From contig LRSR01004114.1 of the NCBI GenBank assembly GCA_001579985.1, forward strand, positions 1 to 23,002: DNA of 23,002 bases, in the 5' to 3' direction. A program made the translations under genes and the position numbers. Positions within the stretch are counted from its first letter, which is position 1. The number at the start of each line of letters is the position of its first letter. The stretch is from Hypsibius dujardini. Taxonomy: Eukaryota > Tardigrada > Eutardigrada > Parachela > Hypsibiidae. This document shows, one piece after another, positions 1 to 10,482 of the stretch. The notes under the pieces are model-generated. The model was not told where the DNA came from. It worked only from the letters and a program-made list of their open reading frames with translations, and made no database searches.

Positions 1-222
1 CCCCCCCCCCAGTAGGCTAAGAACTTTAAACATGATACCGAGAATGCCGCCTCTATCCTTCCCTGCGGCCAGTGATATGCCATCCGCTTCATGCTTAAGA
101 CAGAGTATCATACATGTATACAGCAGACAGAATCTAAAATGTATGAATCTGTTGGGATTCCATATGATTCAGTCGCAATATAGAGAGAGCAGGAATTTGT
201 GAGACAATCCTTTTCTCTTGGA
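1..222. other. 3' flank of the GPCR gene, no gene seen
   Basis: The window opens with a ten-base C homopolymer. The remainder is the region downstream of the GPCR stop codon. I see no convincing reading frame, and no canonical AATAAA on the minus strand that would fix the transcript end. Confidence 0.4.
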
Positions 223-2170
223 TTAGATGAGCGGTTGAACACTGCGTGGCTTTGCAACCGGAGGCAGGAGCTTGTAAATACTCCGCAGCATTGCTTGACG
301 GAGTGGATCCAAGGTAAGGGAGAAGATGAGCGGGTCCATTAACTGCTGACACGGCCAGAGCATCCAACCCGCTTGGTACAAGTCCAACGCTCTGGGGAAG
401 GCTGCAAAATTGAGGCCCCACACAAAGTCGTACAGTACATAGAAGGTGATGGCGGGACAGTAGAAGACCAACACGCTGAGTGTTAGTATTCCCAGCAGAA
501 TGTACTTGCGCGTCACGTTTCGCCGACTCCGTGCTATAACAACAATAGCAGCTGCTGGCACAGATGGGCGTAACATTGCGCGCACCTCCCCACCAGCAGA
601 TGCACTAGGACGTCGACCGTCTGTGTCCTTGTCTGTATGGCCAGCTTGATCGGTCCCACCGGCTTCATCACCCCGTGGTAGTGCCAAATGTATTGCTTCT
701 CTATCATTCCTTCCGTCAACCTGTACAAGTACATGAGCAGATTGACGGTTAATTTATCTACGAAGAACATCTACGAGCCGACCTCACCCTACTTCACACA
801 ACATACTGGAATCCAAGAGTGGGAAGTCGTCGGGTTGTTTTTTGGGGCAAGAGGAACTGCATCGAATTTTCTGAAGATTTTCGAAAGCGTTTTCGTTTGC
901 CACGCGAGCTTTCAAATGAGATTGCAGTCTCCGTTCTGAAGGATTCAGTCAGCATTTTCCATAACCACATAACTCTTTAAGAGCCTCAAAAGCATTGATC
1001 TTATATTTTTTCGTCTCTTCTTATCTTTTTTAAAACCAGTTTTGCGTTTTCATATGTACATTATCCATTTCCCTTTCTCATATGCTTATGGCTGACATTT
1101 TTTTCAGTATTCATGTGGCAACTAAGTGTATATGCTGAGCTGAAAAGCTTTGTCTTAATAAAGTGCTAATTCAACATGACACAAATCAATAATGTGACTC
1201 AACAGTGTGTTGGAAATTGTAATAATCGAAATCTGTTTTCTTCGCGCTTTGAACAATTTATAACGGATCAACGCAGAACTACATCGATTACTATTATACC
1301 TCGAGTCTTAATACCAGGTTAAATCTTTCACCCCACCTTTACATAAACGGCTACCGACGGCAACGAACCCTCGATTTGAGCTAATACCTGCTGTGGTGTA
1401 TCATCTCTCGATCCAGTGACCGCTCCTTCCCCACGGTTCGCTGATGGACGCACCGAGGCGGACCCTTCTCGACGTTCCCGATACTGCCCGTACAACTTGA
1501 TGGAAACGACAATGAACGACACCTGGACGACTCCGATTGCCCCGAGATCAAAGAAGACGTCTTTGATCTGGGACCACACAACTAACCATGGGAGTTTCAA
1601 AAATTCATGTAAGTTAAAAGTGCAACCCTCTTTCGTGATATCCACTCGGTAATACAAGGCATCCAGGATGGGTCCGACGGCGAAGACGAGAATGGAATAG
1701 GCCCAAATGCCGCCACAGACGCAGCATGAAAATCGTTTGGTTTGGTGGGTGCGATAGCTAATGGGATGGAGGATGGCCCACGCTCGGTTGACGCCCATCA
1801 CGGCGTGGTTCTGCATTTGGACGCCTGCGATTATACCCTGACACAGCTCGTACAGCGTACACGCCGCGTTGCCCAAGTACCAGCGACCGTGGGAGCGTTC
1901 TGCAATCACCGACGGGAGATATTGAAAGAATAAGACAATCAGGTTGGCCGACAGAAGGTTTCCCACGTAGATGTTAAAGGGATTGGACGGGATGAGACGG
2001 TCGGTTAGAAGCACTACCAGAGTTGATCCGTTGCCGAGTAGCCCGAAGATGAGAATGACCAGGTAGTAGACGGCGGGACCAGTTCATGATAGCTGTATTG
2101 GTTGGTCGGTGCTGACGTTCAGACAGCATGTCAGGTTAGTTGTTGCATTGAGCAATGTAACGTCAGCCAT
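223..2170 (-). CDS. Rhodopsin-family (class A) GPCR with an in-frame TGA; possible pseudogene
   Basis: Two exons fit: 2170-1388 and 720-223 (TAA stop), joined phase 0 by a CAG|GTATTAG donor and a TTGTACAG acceptor. They give about 425 residues and seven membrane segments. The start at 2170 is chosen because the N-terminus then holds three N-glycosylation sequons (NAT, NLT, NVS), as in a receptor ectodomain. Visible class A marks are GN in TM1 (residues 46-47), a TM3 cysteine (C104) with an ECL2 cysteine partner, a TM4 Trp, a Cys-Pro in TM6 (FYCP) and a DPLIF variant of NPxxY in TM7. The DRY position reads NRA (128-130), and the usual TM2 Asp is Asn76. Codon 29 (2086-2084) is TGA just before TM1, with the frame open on both sides. 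The gene is therefore a recent pseudogene, a null allele or an assembly error. The ligand is not predictable. The 667-bp intron lies in the third intracellular loop. Confidence 0.8.
2084..2086 (-). other. In-frame TGA in the GPCR reading frame
   Basis: The frame from the ATG at 2170 is open except for this single TGA at codon 29 (context ...Ile-Gln-Leu-Ser-TGA-Thr-Gly-Pro-Ala...). It resumes immediately into TM1. No GT/AG pair seen here removes it without losing the frame. One G-to-A change from TGG (Trp) would explain it. Confidence 0.85.
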
Positions 2171-3609
2171 ACCTTTAGGTAGGTTGCTTAATGAACAGAA
2201 GCTATAACGGAGCACGAAAGAATCGTATTATTTTCATGTGGGTTGTCGAGAAGTTGCTGGATAATGTGAGCCAGCAGTTTGCAGATAAACTCGGATCTCT
2301 TCTGCCTTTTTAAGAGGAGGAGGGGAGAATCTTCAGTATCCACTGAAGGTGCTACGAAAACTGCTTCAAGCTTAATCTTTGTCACTGCTCCATGCAATCT
2401 TGACCGGTAATTGGGTAGGTTGAAGAGTTGTTTATTACGGCTTATAAGTCGCAAATCTAGTACATTATTTCAGTTGACCGAGATGGAAGATTCATGCGCC
2501 AATTATTGTGATTAGAAAAAATCGGATGAACTAATCTTGTAGGGGAAAAATACTGGTCAACCCTGAAGTTCGACATTCTGTGAATTGCTTCCGACATTCG
2601 TCCAACTCACTGCACCCTTACCGGAAATTCCCTCTGGAGGCGTGTTATTCGGGAAAAGTAAGATCTCAATATTTTATTTCCGGAGAGGTCGCAAATCCAT
2701 AATCTGTCGGCTGTAGCGCATTTCCTTAGAGGCGATAATTGCGTTTCCGTTGTCACAGATGAGGACGGTATACCCTGCTACTCGGGTCAGTAACAACGCA
2801 TGCTCGACTATACTACCTATGAAATGTCAGCTAATCACAAGAGCGTCCATTCTAAATGAATAATGCATCACAGCGGACGGAATAGAGCAGGCTGCTACAC
2901 TTGGTTGCAGGGACAAATCCGTTTACATTATGGTATAGTCTGACATACACGTGCTAATTAATTATCACGTGGTCTTTTATTTCCTCCACCCCAACTCACA
3001 AGTAATTAACCAAGCGCTTAAAAGCTGAAAAATTTAAAAACTCGAAATTTGAAATAACCTAATAAGATTCATACTGATAATAAAAAGTACTAAATACCGC
3101 AATTAAAATGAGGAGACTTATTTAGAAATCATAGAGACGGAATTTTTTAGATGACCGTCCATACTGTATATACTGTCTTTTGTTCACCGGATTCAGATTG
3201 AGAAAAAAATATCAGTAATTTTGGAAAAAATGTCTCCGCTCCATTTCTAAATAGATGTCCTCAAGTAAATGAAAATTTATCAAATAAAAATTTGAATATT
3301 GGCCGAGATGTCACCGCTTGAGTATGGAGAAGTGACAACTCGGTCCACATCATAAATAAGCCGTAAAACCATAAAAGTAAACCCAGATTGTTCTCAACCG
3401 GTTTCTTTGTGGACTGAGTTGTCACTGTAACCACTACATTGGCGTAAATCATAATCATTACAGATCACTTTTATTCTTCATGTTTCATATGTTACTAGGT
3501 AGATATGAACATAAAGCTACTGTGCATTTGCTAAGTAATTAAGCCAAGACGCACCATGCACAATCAGTGAAAATGAGCGCTGATCCAGTGCCGACATTGG
3601 AGAGATTAT
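2171..3609. other. Intergenic stretch between GPCR and astacin
   Basis: This is the 5' flank of the GPCR gene and the 3' flank of the astacin gene. Apart from the exon-like ORF at 2674-2816 I see no supported gene. The part around 3000-3300 is distinctly AT-rich. An 88-codon open frame at 2188-2454 on the minus strand has no recognisable domain and is not called. Confidence 0.4.
2674..2816 (-). CDS. Isolated terminal-exon-like ORF, unknown protein
   Basis: A plausible acceptor (TTTCATAG) precedes an open frame of 46 codons ending in TAA. The stop overlaps a minus-strand AATAAA. The translation runs from SIVEHALLLTRVAGYTV to a basic end, RQIMDLRPLRK, with protein-like composition and codon use. 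I recognise no family and found no upstream exon between here and the astacin stop. It may be the last exon of a gene whose other exons are decayed or unrecognised, or a chance ORF. Confidence 0.25.
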
Positions 3610-5141
3610 TTATCGGGCCGGATACATTTTATTAATCTTGCCAATGTCACCGGGGGTGAGGACGGATTTCTGTCCGATCGGCTTGTTCTGGTTGGGGAAC
3701 TTGGCAGTGACGGTGCGAATGTTGGTGTCGATTGCGAAAGAAGTCTTGTCATAGTGCATCAACGAGTTAATGTCGTACGGCTCTCCGAGGTCGCCGATTT
3801 TCGGGTCCGTGTACTTTTGAAACATGTAAGCCCGGTCTGTAAGCAGAAGAATTAGATGAATCACATCAGTTGAAGGCTCCTTCAACGCTCAAGTAGTACT
3901 CCTTACTGAAGGCGTTAACATTAGTCAGGTTGAGATCAATGTACTGGTCTCTGTCCGTCCGTGATTGTTCATGCCAAAAGCCTGCACGAAAAAAGTAGTT
4001 CAAATTTTAGCATAGACCGATGAGCCTTAACCATCTGCAGTGTACTGTGTTGAAGCCTCATGCTTACCCATTGCATGCATGAAGTCGTGCAGGATTGTTC
4101 CTTTCACGAAGCAAGCTGAAATGGAAGAAAAGCAAGATTAGTATGAAGGAAATAGAGGTTATCAAATATTCTCTCACGTACGATTTGCCGCCTCGAGGTT
4201 GAGAATCTGTTTGCCGCCAATCATCCCAACATAAGTGGAGCATCTAAAAATATTATACAATTGTGTTATCTTAACTTTCTTTGACCTGCGCGGGGGAGTA
4301 TCTTAATGCTAAAATATCTGTTTAAGGAATTATAACAAGATCATTATTCCTCATTAAAACTTTCAATAAAACAAAATGTAAATCTTAAGATTTAACACTG
4401 TCAGTATCTCAGTAAAAAATATCAATATCGTGATGTTAAAAAATTCAGAAAACAAATTGCGTGGCACTGGAGAAGGCCACATACCCTGATCCGGTCGCAC
4501 CGGGTTCTACGGATACGTAGTTTTTGCAGTCTGCACGATTCCTGCGAGGTGTAATCCGGAGTGCAGCCACTTTGGAATTGATTTCGGAGATTCCGCTTTC
4601 GATCAAGGCTTTTTGAGCGGAAGCTGCAACATGAAAATTGGTTTTGTGATTTTAGAAAATCTTAATTCGGTTATGGAATGGACATATATGATATTGCTAT
4701 GTAGACTCACTGAATCGGTCCGAGATTTCATACCACAGTTTGTTGTCTGTCCATTTCCGGGCGATCAGTTCATTGCGACCCTAATTAAAACCTTGACTGT
4801 ACAGTAGGAAATGAAATGGATGATGCATGAAAAGGTACGCAAAAACTTACAATGATTCTCCCAGCTTTAACTCCCATAATATCGCCCTCAAAGAGTCCCG
4901 CGGTGGATGGTTGGCAGAAATGACGCTGGCGGTCAAGTTCATGATCCACGTTCTCTTCCGTACCGTTAATGTAGCCAGTAGAGTTCGGACTGATCGACTC
5001 AACCGTCCCGTTTAAGTGTGTGGTAGAATTCGGGCTGACGGATTCAATGGAGACGAGGAGCGGCCCTTTACGTTGACATAAAACGACCGTCCACAGAAAT
5101 GAAGCAAAATATACTAATTTCATGTTTTTGGAGGAATTCAT
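3610..5141 (-). CDS. Astacin-family (M12A) secreted zinc metalloprotease, catalytic Glu replaced by Asp
   Basis: Seven exons with consistent phases: 5141-4851, 4780-4711, 4623-4485, 4243-4182, 4115-4068, 3981-3907 and 3836-3610. They encode about 303 residues. A hydrophobic signal peptide follows the second Met at 5123 (MKLVYFASFLWTVVLC). The prodomain has an FEGD motif (84-87), the aspartate switch that caps zinc in pro-astacins. The catalytic domain has the zinc site HDFMHAMGFWHE (197-208) and the Met-turn SLMHY (253-257), so all three His ligands and the Tyr remain. The general-base Glu of HExxH is Asp198 (codon GAC). In metzincins this change is expected to reduce activity severely, so the product may be inactive or nearly so. 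The N-terminal spacer contains a duplicated ESxSPNST..NGT segment rich in N-glycosylation sequons. No EGF or CUB tail follows; the protein ends soon after the astacin fold. Confidence 0.9.
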
Positions 5142-5222
5142 TGTCCACCGTGTGAATAAGACTTTCTTTCTCTCAACTAATGACGGACGGATGATTTGCT
5201 TGTAAAGACATTGTGGAAGGTG

Positions 5223-5229
5223 TTATATA
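5223..5229 (-). promoter_or_regulatory. Possible TATA box of the astacin gene
   Basis: The minus strand reads TATATAA here, about 82 bases upstream of the astacin ATG at 5141. Position and sequence suit a core promoter, but no initiator was identified and the call rests on the motif alone. Confidence 0.35.
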
Positions 5230-5567
5230 TGTAGAAGCTAGAGCATCCGTTGCCTTTGCTGGATGGCCCTTGAGTCAAAAATTGGCACAATCAGCGGCAA
5301 ATGTCACGGTGGGCCATGGATTTGACGGCAGTTTTGTCAAAGTAGACGAATTACCTCCCTTTCTGACGTAGCATCCTCGCGAAATTGCGCAGGTACTTGA
5401 AAATGGAAGCACCTTGAATGCGCTTATAGATGTATCGGCAAATATTGTCTCGTGATGGCCGGTCTGACCTTCAGGAGAGCTTCTTGTGAGGTAACTGGAA
5501 CCTTTCTATTGTTAATTAATCATCTCTATACAAGGCAAGCTCTTATTACAGTTCTTGGGACGATTTG

Positions 5568-6164
5568 CAGAGGGGGAACGCGAAATTTTTTCACCTAAAT
5601 TACTTAAATTGGTTTTAGATTAGTAATGATTTCTAAAGTTAATTTCATAGCTGTGGTTCAGAAACGTTATTGGCAGAATTCCCGGAAATTCCAGAAAACA
5701 CTGCAAGATTCCCCTTTTCCCTGGTTTTCACTGTGAAAACTTCATTTTTAGAAAAACCTGAACTTCATAATTTCGGCTTGGGTCCTCTTCAGATTCAATT
5801 TGGAATTGATTGTCATCAACAGAATCTTTTTCGGACTTCAGAGGGGTAGCTGTGGACCACTTTCAATCCAGTCCAGAAACTTCCGAGGTACATTCCAGAA
5901 ATAATTCATAACTCTGCACCCTTGCTTCCAAAAACAATTTTGCTGAAGTCAATTAATTCCAAACTGAATCTGAAAAGGATTGCGTGACAAATAATGAATC
6001 TAAAAATTACTAAAAATAAGTTTTGACAGTGAAAGCCTTCCAGTTTGTTGCCATTCTGCGGAATAACTTTCAGATCTACATTAATGAAATACATTTTAGA
6101 AATCACTACTAACCGGGAACTAATTTACGAAAATTTTGCGGGGACATTTTGCGTTTCCCCTCTG
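5568..6164. repeat. Foldback (long terminal inverted repeat) element, about 0.6 kb
   Basis: The left arm (about 5568-5850) and the reverse complement of the right arm (about 5912-6164) align over most of their length with many substitutions and small indels. Both outer ends begin CAGAGGGG(G/A)AACGC, followed by AAATT-rich sequence. Matched internal blocks include GATTTCTAAA and TCAGATTCA(A/G)TTTGGAATT. A 60-base unpaired centre separates the arms. There is no coding capacity and no clear target-site duplication. It resembles an old non-autonomous DNA transposon or foldback element of unassigned superfamily. Confidence 0.7.
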
Positions 6165-6435
6165 AGAATTCTTTTAAGTTAGAAGTTTCTAATTCCCCAC
6201 CTACCGACCTGTGCATGGTCGAGAAACGTTTACAGGTTATATATACAGGTTATACGAACGACCGGACAAGAGGACTAAAATGGCAGAAAATAAATTTCCG
6301 TTTGCGTAGTTTAACTAGTGATCCTGGGTCCAGCTCTTTGTTTGTGGAATGCATCGGAAAAATGCTGTTATAATTTGCACATTAATATTTCCTCAATTTT
6401 CGTTCTCCCATTCACATTCGTTATTCCGACCCTAA

Positions 6436-8859
6436 TCACTGAAGCTGCAGTAGCTCTTCCAAAAACCTCCCGAAGAACTCGCGACATTTCAACGTGGCTA
6501 CAATATCAACCGTCAAATTAACCGTCTCCCCGGCATCCTCATCCACTTCCGACAGTCGTAATATCCCCTTTCCGTGGCATGACACAGTCATATCCCCACC
6601 GCTCGCGCTTCGACGAGGGCGATCTCCTTCCCCACCACCCCCACGGGCAGCAAGGACGACCCAACGATGCAACCGATAAGCTAAATGCCGACACTTATTG
6701 CTCTGGTCGCCCGCAAACTCTGCCCTTGTCGCCACAATCGGATCGTTATCCAGATCAATGGTTGGAGTTGTGACGTGTCCACGGGAACAGGACACGGAAA
6801 TGGGCTTGGTTTCTGAGAGGCAGTTGCTGGGATATTGGGTGGTCGGGCCATCAGAATCGTCATCTGAGTCCTCCGAGCTAGGGAGGGCGACTTTCGGGCT
6901 CTCACAAATGTAGCCGGCTGTGTAGGGCTTACCTTGCCATGCACTATGGTAGAGAATCGGTCGGATCAATCAATAATAAATTTAAGCATTTCAAGGCATT
7001 TCAAGGCTCAAATCGAGCTCGATTTCGGGTGAACGCGTTTTGGGAAGCCTCAACTCCTTAGTGCTTGATTGGTTACTTCAATTAGCGGCATATGAAATAC
7101 GAGCCTCTGACCTGATATTTTTGCTATTTGGGCAGCCCGATATCAATTATCAAATCGTGCATGCTGTTGCATGTATCTCTTATTTTAATTCGTTTATTTT
7201 TTTTCTGCGAGTATATTAATCAAATTGAAGTGACATATTTATTTTGGCAACCTGCTTTTACTCGGTATAATTACTCTTTATTCTCAGAAGGGAGGATCAG
7301 TCGTCATTGTTTGCAAAGAGATATACATTTGCAGAAGGACATGTATTCCGTATAATCACCACGGAACGATTTGGAAAAAGTAATCCTTCATCCACATTTT
7401 TTGTGAAGCTTGTAGAGAGACTTATTTAATCATAATTTTTTTAATTAGGGTGACTAGAATTGGTATATGATGTGTGTTCAGGTTTTTATTAAATCGCAAA
7501 CCACGAACTTTGACGAATTTGGAAAGACAATTCAACACCTAAATGCATGAACATTACGAGATTCCGTCGTGATTGGCAGTGACTATTACGCCCACTTTCT
7601 CAAATTGCGAAATTGTGCTGAACGCGATTTAAGCCTTTGAAATGCCTGGAAATGTAGTGGAGAAGGGGGCATGAATTGTTCTACCTGGGTGGTTGGTCGC
7701 AGTGCCAGTCGTCCCACACAGCGCCCATTCGCATGAGTCCGCAGAAATCCCTCGAGGGCGAGTCTGGATGCCCTAATCAAATGATCAAGCCAGTGAACAT
7801 TTTTTACTTGTTCTAGGCATTTTCACAATTATATTTTATATATTTTTGAATCGAATTGATAAAGTCGTAAATTACTCGGGCCATGCATGTTGACGTAATT
7901 TTCTGGGTAAGTTACTTTCCGTATAAAGTACAGTAAGACCTTCTCTGTTCAGTCAAAAGATTTTTGTCTGGATTGCCTGAATAATTTGTTTGTAGTTTCA
8001 ACGTGAAATGCATAAGATAGTTGTGTTTCATCGAGTGTACTGTAGTGCCTGCAAGCATTGTATTTAGCTCTCGAATTTGATGCGATTTCCTTTGCTTTAT
8101 TAGGAGAAATTTCGCCCTCCCCTCCCGCCCCGGGGCGCCCTTGAAAACCCTTAGGCTAATGTAAACTCCTCGTCTAAGTTGAATAAAAATCATGGATTTT
8201 TGAGGTTTACATTAGACGAGTTTTACTGTATTTCGAATTATATTGTGAAATTGCGCCTTCTTAAATGGACGTCACATCAACCATGACTTTGCAAGAATGT
8301 TGGTGGTACAACAAAAAAGGACATAAATATTATAACAAACCTTACCGTCACAATCTGTTTTTTGCTGACCTTAAACTTCTCATTTACCTACTGCCCAGTT
8401 TTGGTAGCTCGTGTTCGCTCCGTTCTCCCACGTCCAGGGGCTGTCGGCGGTCTTTTTGAAAAGACCAATCCATAATGCACTGTTGACGGCACTATTCAAT
8501 CTCGTCAAACACTGTTGGGCCTCGGGATTTCGAAGGGAGGCCAGCGTGGTATTTCGAGCCAGACAGTCGTCTTTGGCGGTTCCCCATGACACTGCCGAAT
8601 GGACGATTCGGTAGCAGTGGTCGCCGGGACCGCAATTAGAAAATCCTTCAGGACATTCACCTACAAATCCTCCGTTATGTTTACTTATTTTTTACCCTCG
8701 TAATACAATAAGGTATGTATAAAGACCGAATCATTATGTACATCGGCGCACGATAATCTATTTCTTCGAGCAAACCTCACCATTGAGAGCGGTCGACGGG
8801 GCCACCACCTGTCGTTGGGCAACTGATAGATAACCCATCACCAGCGGCAGGACTCGCAT
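6436..8859 (-). CDS. Secreted C-type lectin-domain protein with duplicated C-terminal Cys module (gene A)
   Basis: Four exons with matching phases: 8859-8781, 8660-8388, 7772-7685 and 6943-6436 (TGA stop). They encode 315 residues. A short hydrophobic N-terminus (MRVLPLVMGYLSVAQ) is a probable signal peptide. A C-type lectin domain spans about residues 28-161, with WIGL, WTWENG, NWAVG, HPD in place of the EPN/QPD carbohydrate motif, WDD for WND, and a closing YICE. An acidic linker (SSEDSDDDSDG, 169-179) follows. The tail has two diverged Cys units, C199-C231 and C269-C300, with RPRR (255-258) between them. The third exon is only 88 bp but carries the WDDWHC motif; phase and domain fit make it convincing. 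The tail is closely related to that of gene D (RAEFxGDQSNKCR shared). Sugar binding is possible but uncertain because the calcium-site motif is altered. Confidence 0.85.
7931..8228. mobile_element. Pogo/Tigger-like MITE in a gene A intron
   Basis: The left end reads CAGTAAGACCTTCTC and the right end, reverse complemented, CAGTAAAACTCGTCTAATG. Both are flanked by TA, giving a 298-bp element with a TA target duplication. CAGTAnnACCTC-type ends and TA insertion are typical of pogo/Tigger-type Tc1-mariner elements. It encodes no transposase. A second internal copy of the end-like sequence (GTAAACTCCTCGTCTAA near 8164) allows a hairpin with the right end. It lies wholly inside the intron between exons 2 and 3 of gene A. 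Confidence 0.65.
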
Positions 8860-10482
8860 TATGTCCAGCCTCCAGAGATGCTTGTTGAAAAATAAAACAC
8901 AAAAATAAAACAAAAAAATTCCAGCATACGGATCTTTCAACCTGCTTCAACGTGTCCGCGGCGTTCAGTTGAGTCTATTTTTATCTCATTCGATCGTTTA
9001 TTGAATAGTGACGTGTGTTCTGCACCTTCCGGTCGCCTCAACAATACAGCTACAATTGGACGAGTGCTACATGTATACACAAGTACCATGAAGAATTATA
9101 CTAGTTTGGTGATTGTTAATTCAGATAGTCATGGTATACCACGCAGCACGTGAGAGGACGCCGATCACCAATTTCGGAATGTCTTTCATCGCGCAAGATT
9201 TCAAGGCCCCTATTGTGACAGGACCGTCGCCGCAGCGTCCGTATCGTAATGGAGATAAAGGTCCCTGCAAATGCACCGTTGCGTGATCGATCTGCATCCA
9301 CCTTACAGGTCACACTCACCACCGGTATAGACTATACTTTTACGGGGGTCGTCACTAATATTTCTTCAACTTTGAATGTGTCCCAAAAATTTAGGTTTGT
9401 CACAATCCACTAATTTCTTTCAAAAACAAATGACTAGTCGAGTTAATTTTTCTACCAACTTAATTTGTGTCAAATCCAATGCCAACCAAGTTTTCGCACA
9501 TCTGTTTTTATAAAAGTGACTTTTCCCCACCAAATTCGGCCAGAGTCTATCAGTTTGCTTTGAAAATAACCATTTTGCGGGCACATTTCAAGACACCGTG
9601 TTGATTACATTTTTTTCCAAATAGCGCGACTTTAGTATACGATTGTTATCTGCCTCTTTACAGAACAATAAGTTTTTGAAAAACAAAAACTGCCGCCCAA
9701 CCAGTTAGTCGTCCCAAATAACCTTCTTCAATCCTTGATGCTCCGCCGACCTTATCCGTTTTTGGTTTTACCATAAGCAACAAAGTTATTCTTTATGCTT
9801 CCACAATACCTTTCTCTGCGTGGACGGTTGGCATTGCACTAACGCCGGACGAGATGGGAAAAAGCAACCGAGTCCAATCAAACAATTGATTAACTGGCGT
9901 TGAGCAGCACGATCAACCAAAAAGTGACCGTTTTCTTCCAAAGTACCTAAGAATTTATCCCCAACGAACAATTTGAGAATCAGTTGATTTGGAAGATGAT
10001 CTTAGCTCTATTCACCACATTTTCTACGAGCATGGGCATTCTGACAACTGTACTGGTTTTTTATGCCAACCGGTCAAAGTTGAGCACACGTTAGTGACGG
10101 CCCCTGTACTTGAGACACCGATCGCGATGTGCAGGTGATAGGTAGGTAGATCTACAATACAGTGACGACAATTGGCGCCTACTCCTAAAAACAGGCGTAA
10201 CTTGGCTAACAATGCTAATTAAGGAATAATGCGTGACGATATAGACCTATTCAGCTACTGAACTGCCGCAGAATATCTAATCAGCTGTGAGATAGCTATT
10301 GGTTGGGATGAAAAATGTATACTTAGTCACATTACGTGTTTAGAAAACTCAAAATGCTCAAAGCAATGAGGAATAAAACGAATTTGTGAGAAATACTTTG
10401 CTTCGGAAGCGGTATAAGGTGCGGCCGTCAAGGACGCCGTCAAGGTTATTGCAGCAGATGTTCCCTCATGGCCGGGTATGGG
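8860..10482. other. Intergenic stretch upstream of gene A
   Basis: The stretch holds the gene A promoter side. A long pyrimidine run on the minus strand just upstream of the gene A ATG ends in CAACAAG, which could be the acceptor of a 5' UTR intron. Apart from a possible tail-domain relic at 9116-9318, I see only short open frames (about 9786-9971 and 10024-10212, minus strand). Both have several cysteines and possible acceptors but no recognisable domain and no ATG. Confidence 0.35.
9116..9318 (-). pseudogene. Possible degenerate copy of the C-terminal Cys module
   Basis: A minus-strand open frame contains VSVTCK, then about 28 residues to a second Cys preceded by a basic stretch (TLRRRSC), then LEIL. 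The tail units of genes A, C and D have V(S/T)(V/C)TC, 29-31 residues, T.KC and FLEQLL in the same order. Similarity beyond these anchors is weak. The frame has no ATG and no identifiable lectin, MAM or mucin exon nearby. It could be a relic of a fourth family member or coincidence. Confidence 0.25.

Noticed and set aside
2188-2454. Minus-strand 88-codon open frame
   Set aside because: It has no domain or plausible splice partners, and lies in the 5' flank of the GPCR.
6916-6936. Intron-like GTAAG...ACACAG within gene A exon 4
   Set aside because: The interval is too short to be an intron, and using the upstream acceptor (CTACCATAG at 6944) gives the correct phase.
9786-10212. Two minus-strand Cys-containing open frames
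   Set aside because: They have no ATG, no recognisable domain and no phase-compatible partner exon; a faint resemblance of the first to insect chemosensory proteins fails on cysteine spacing.
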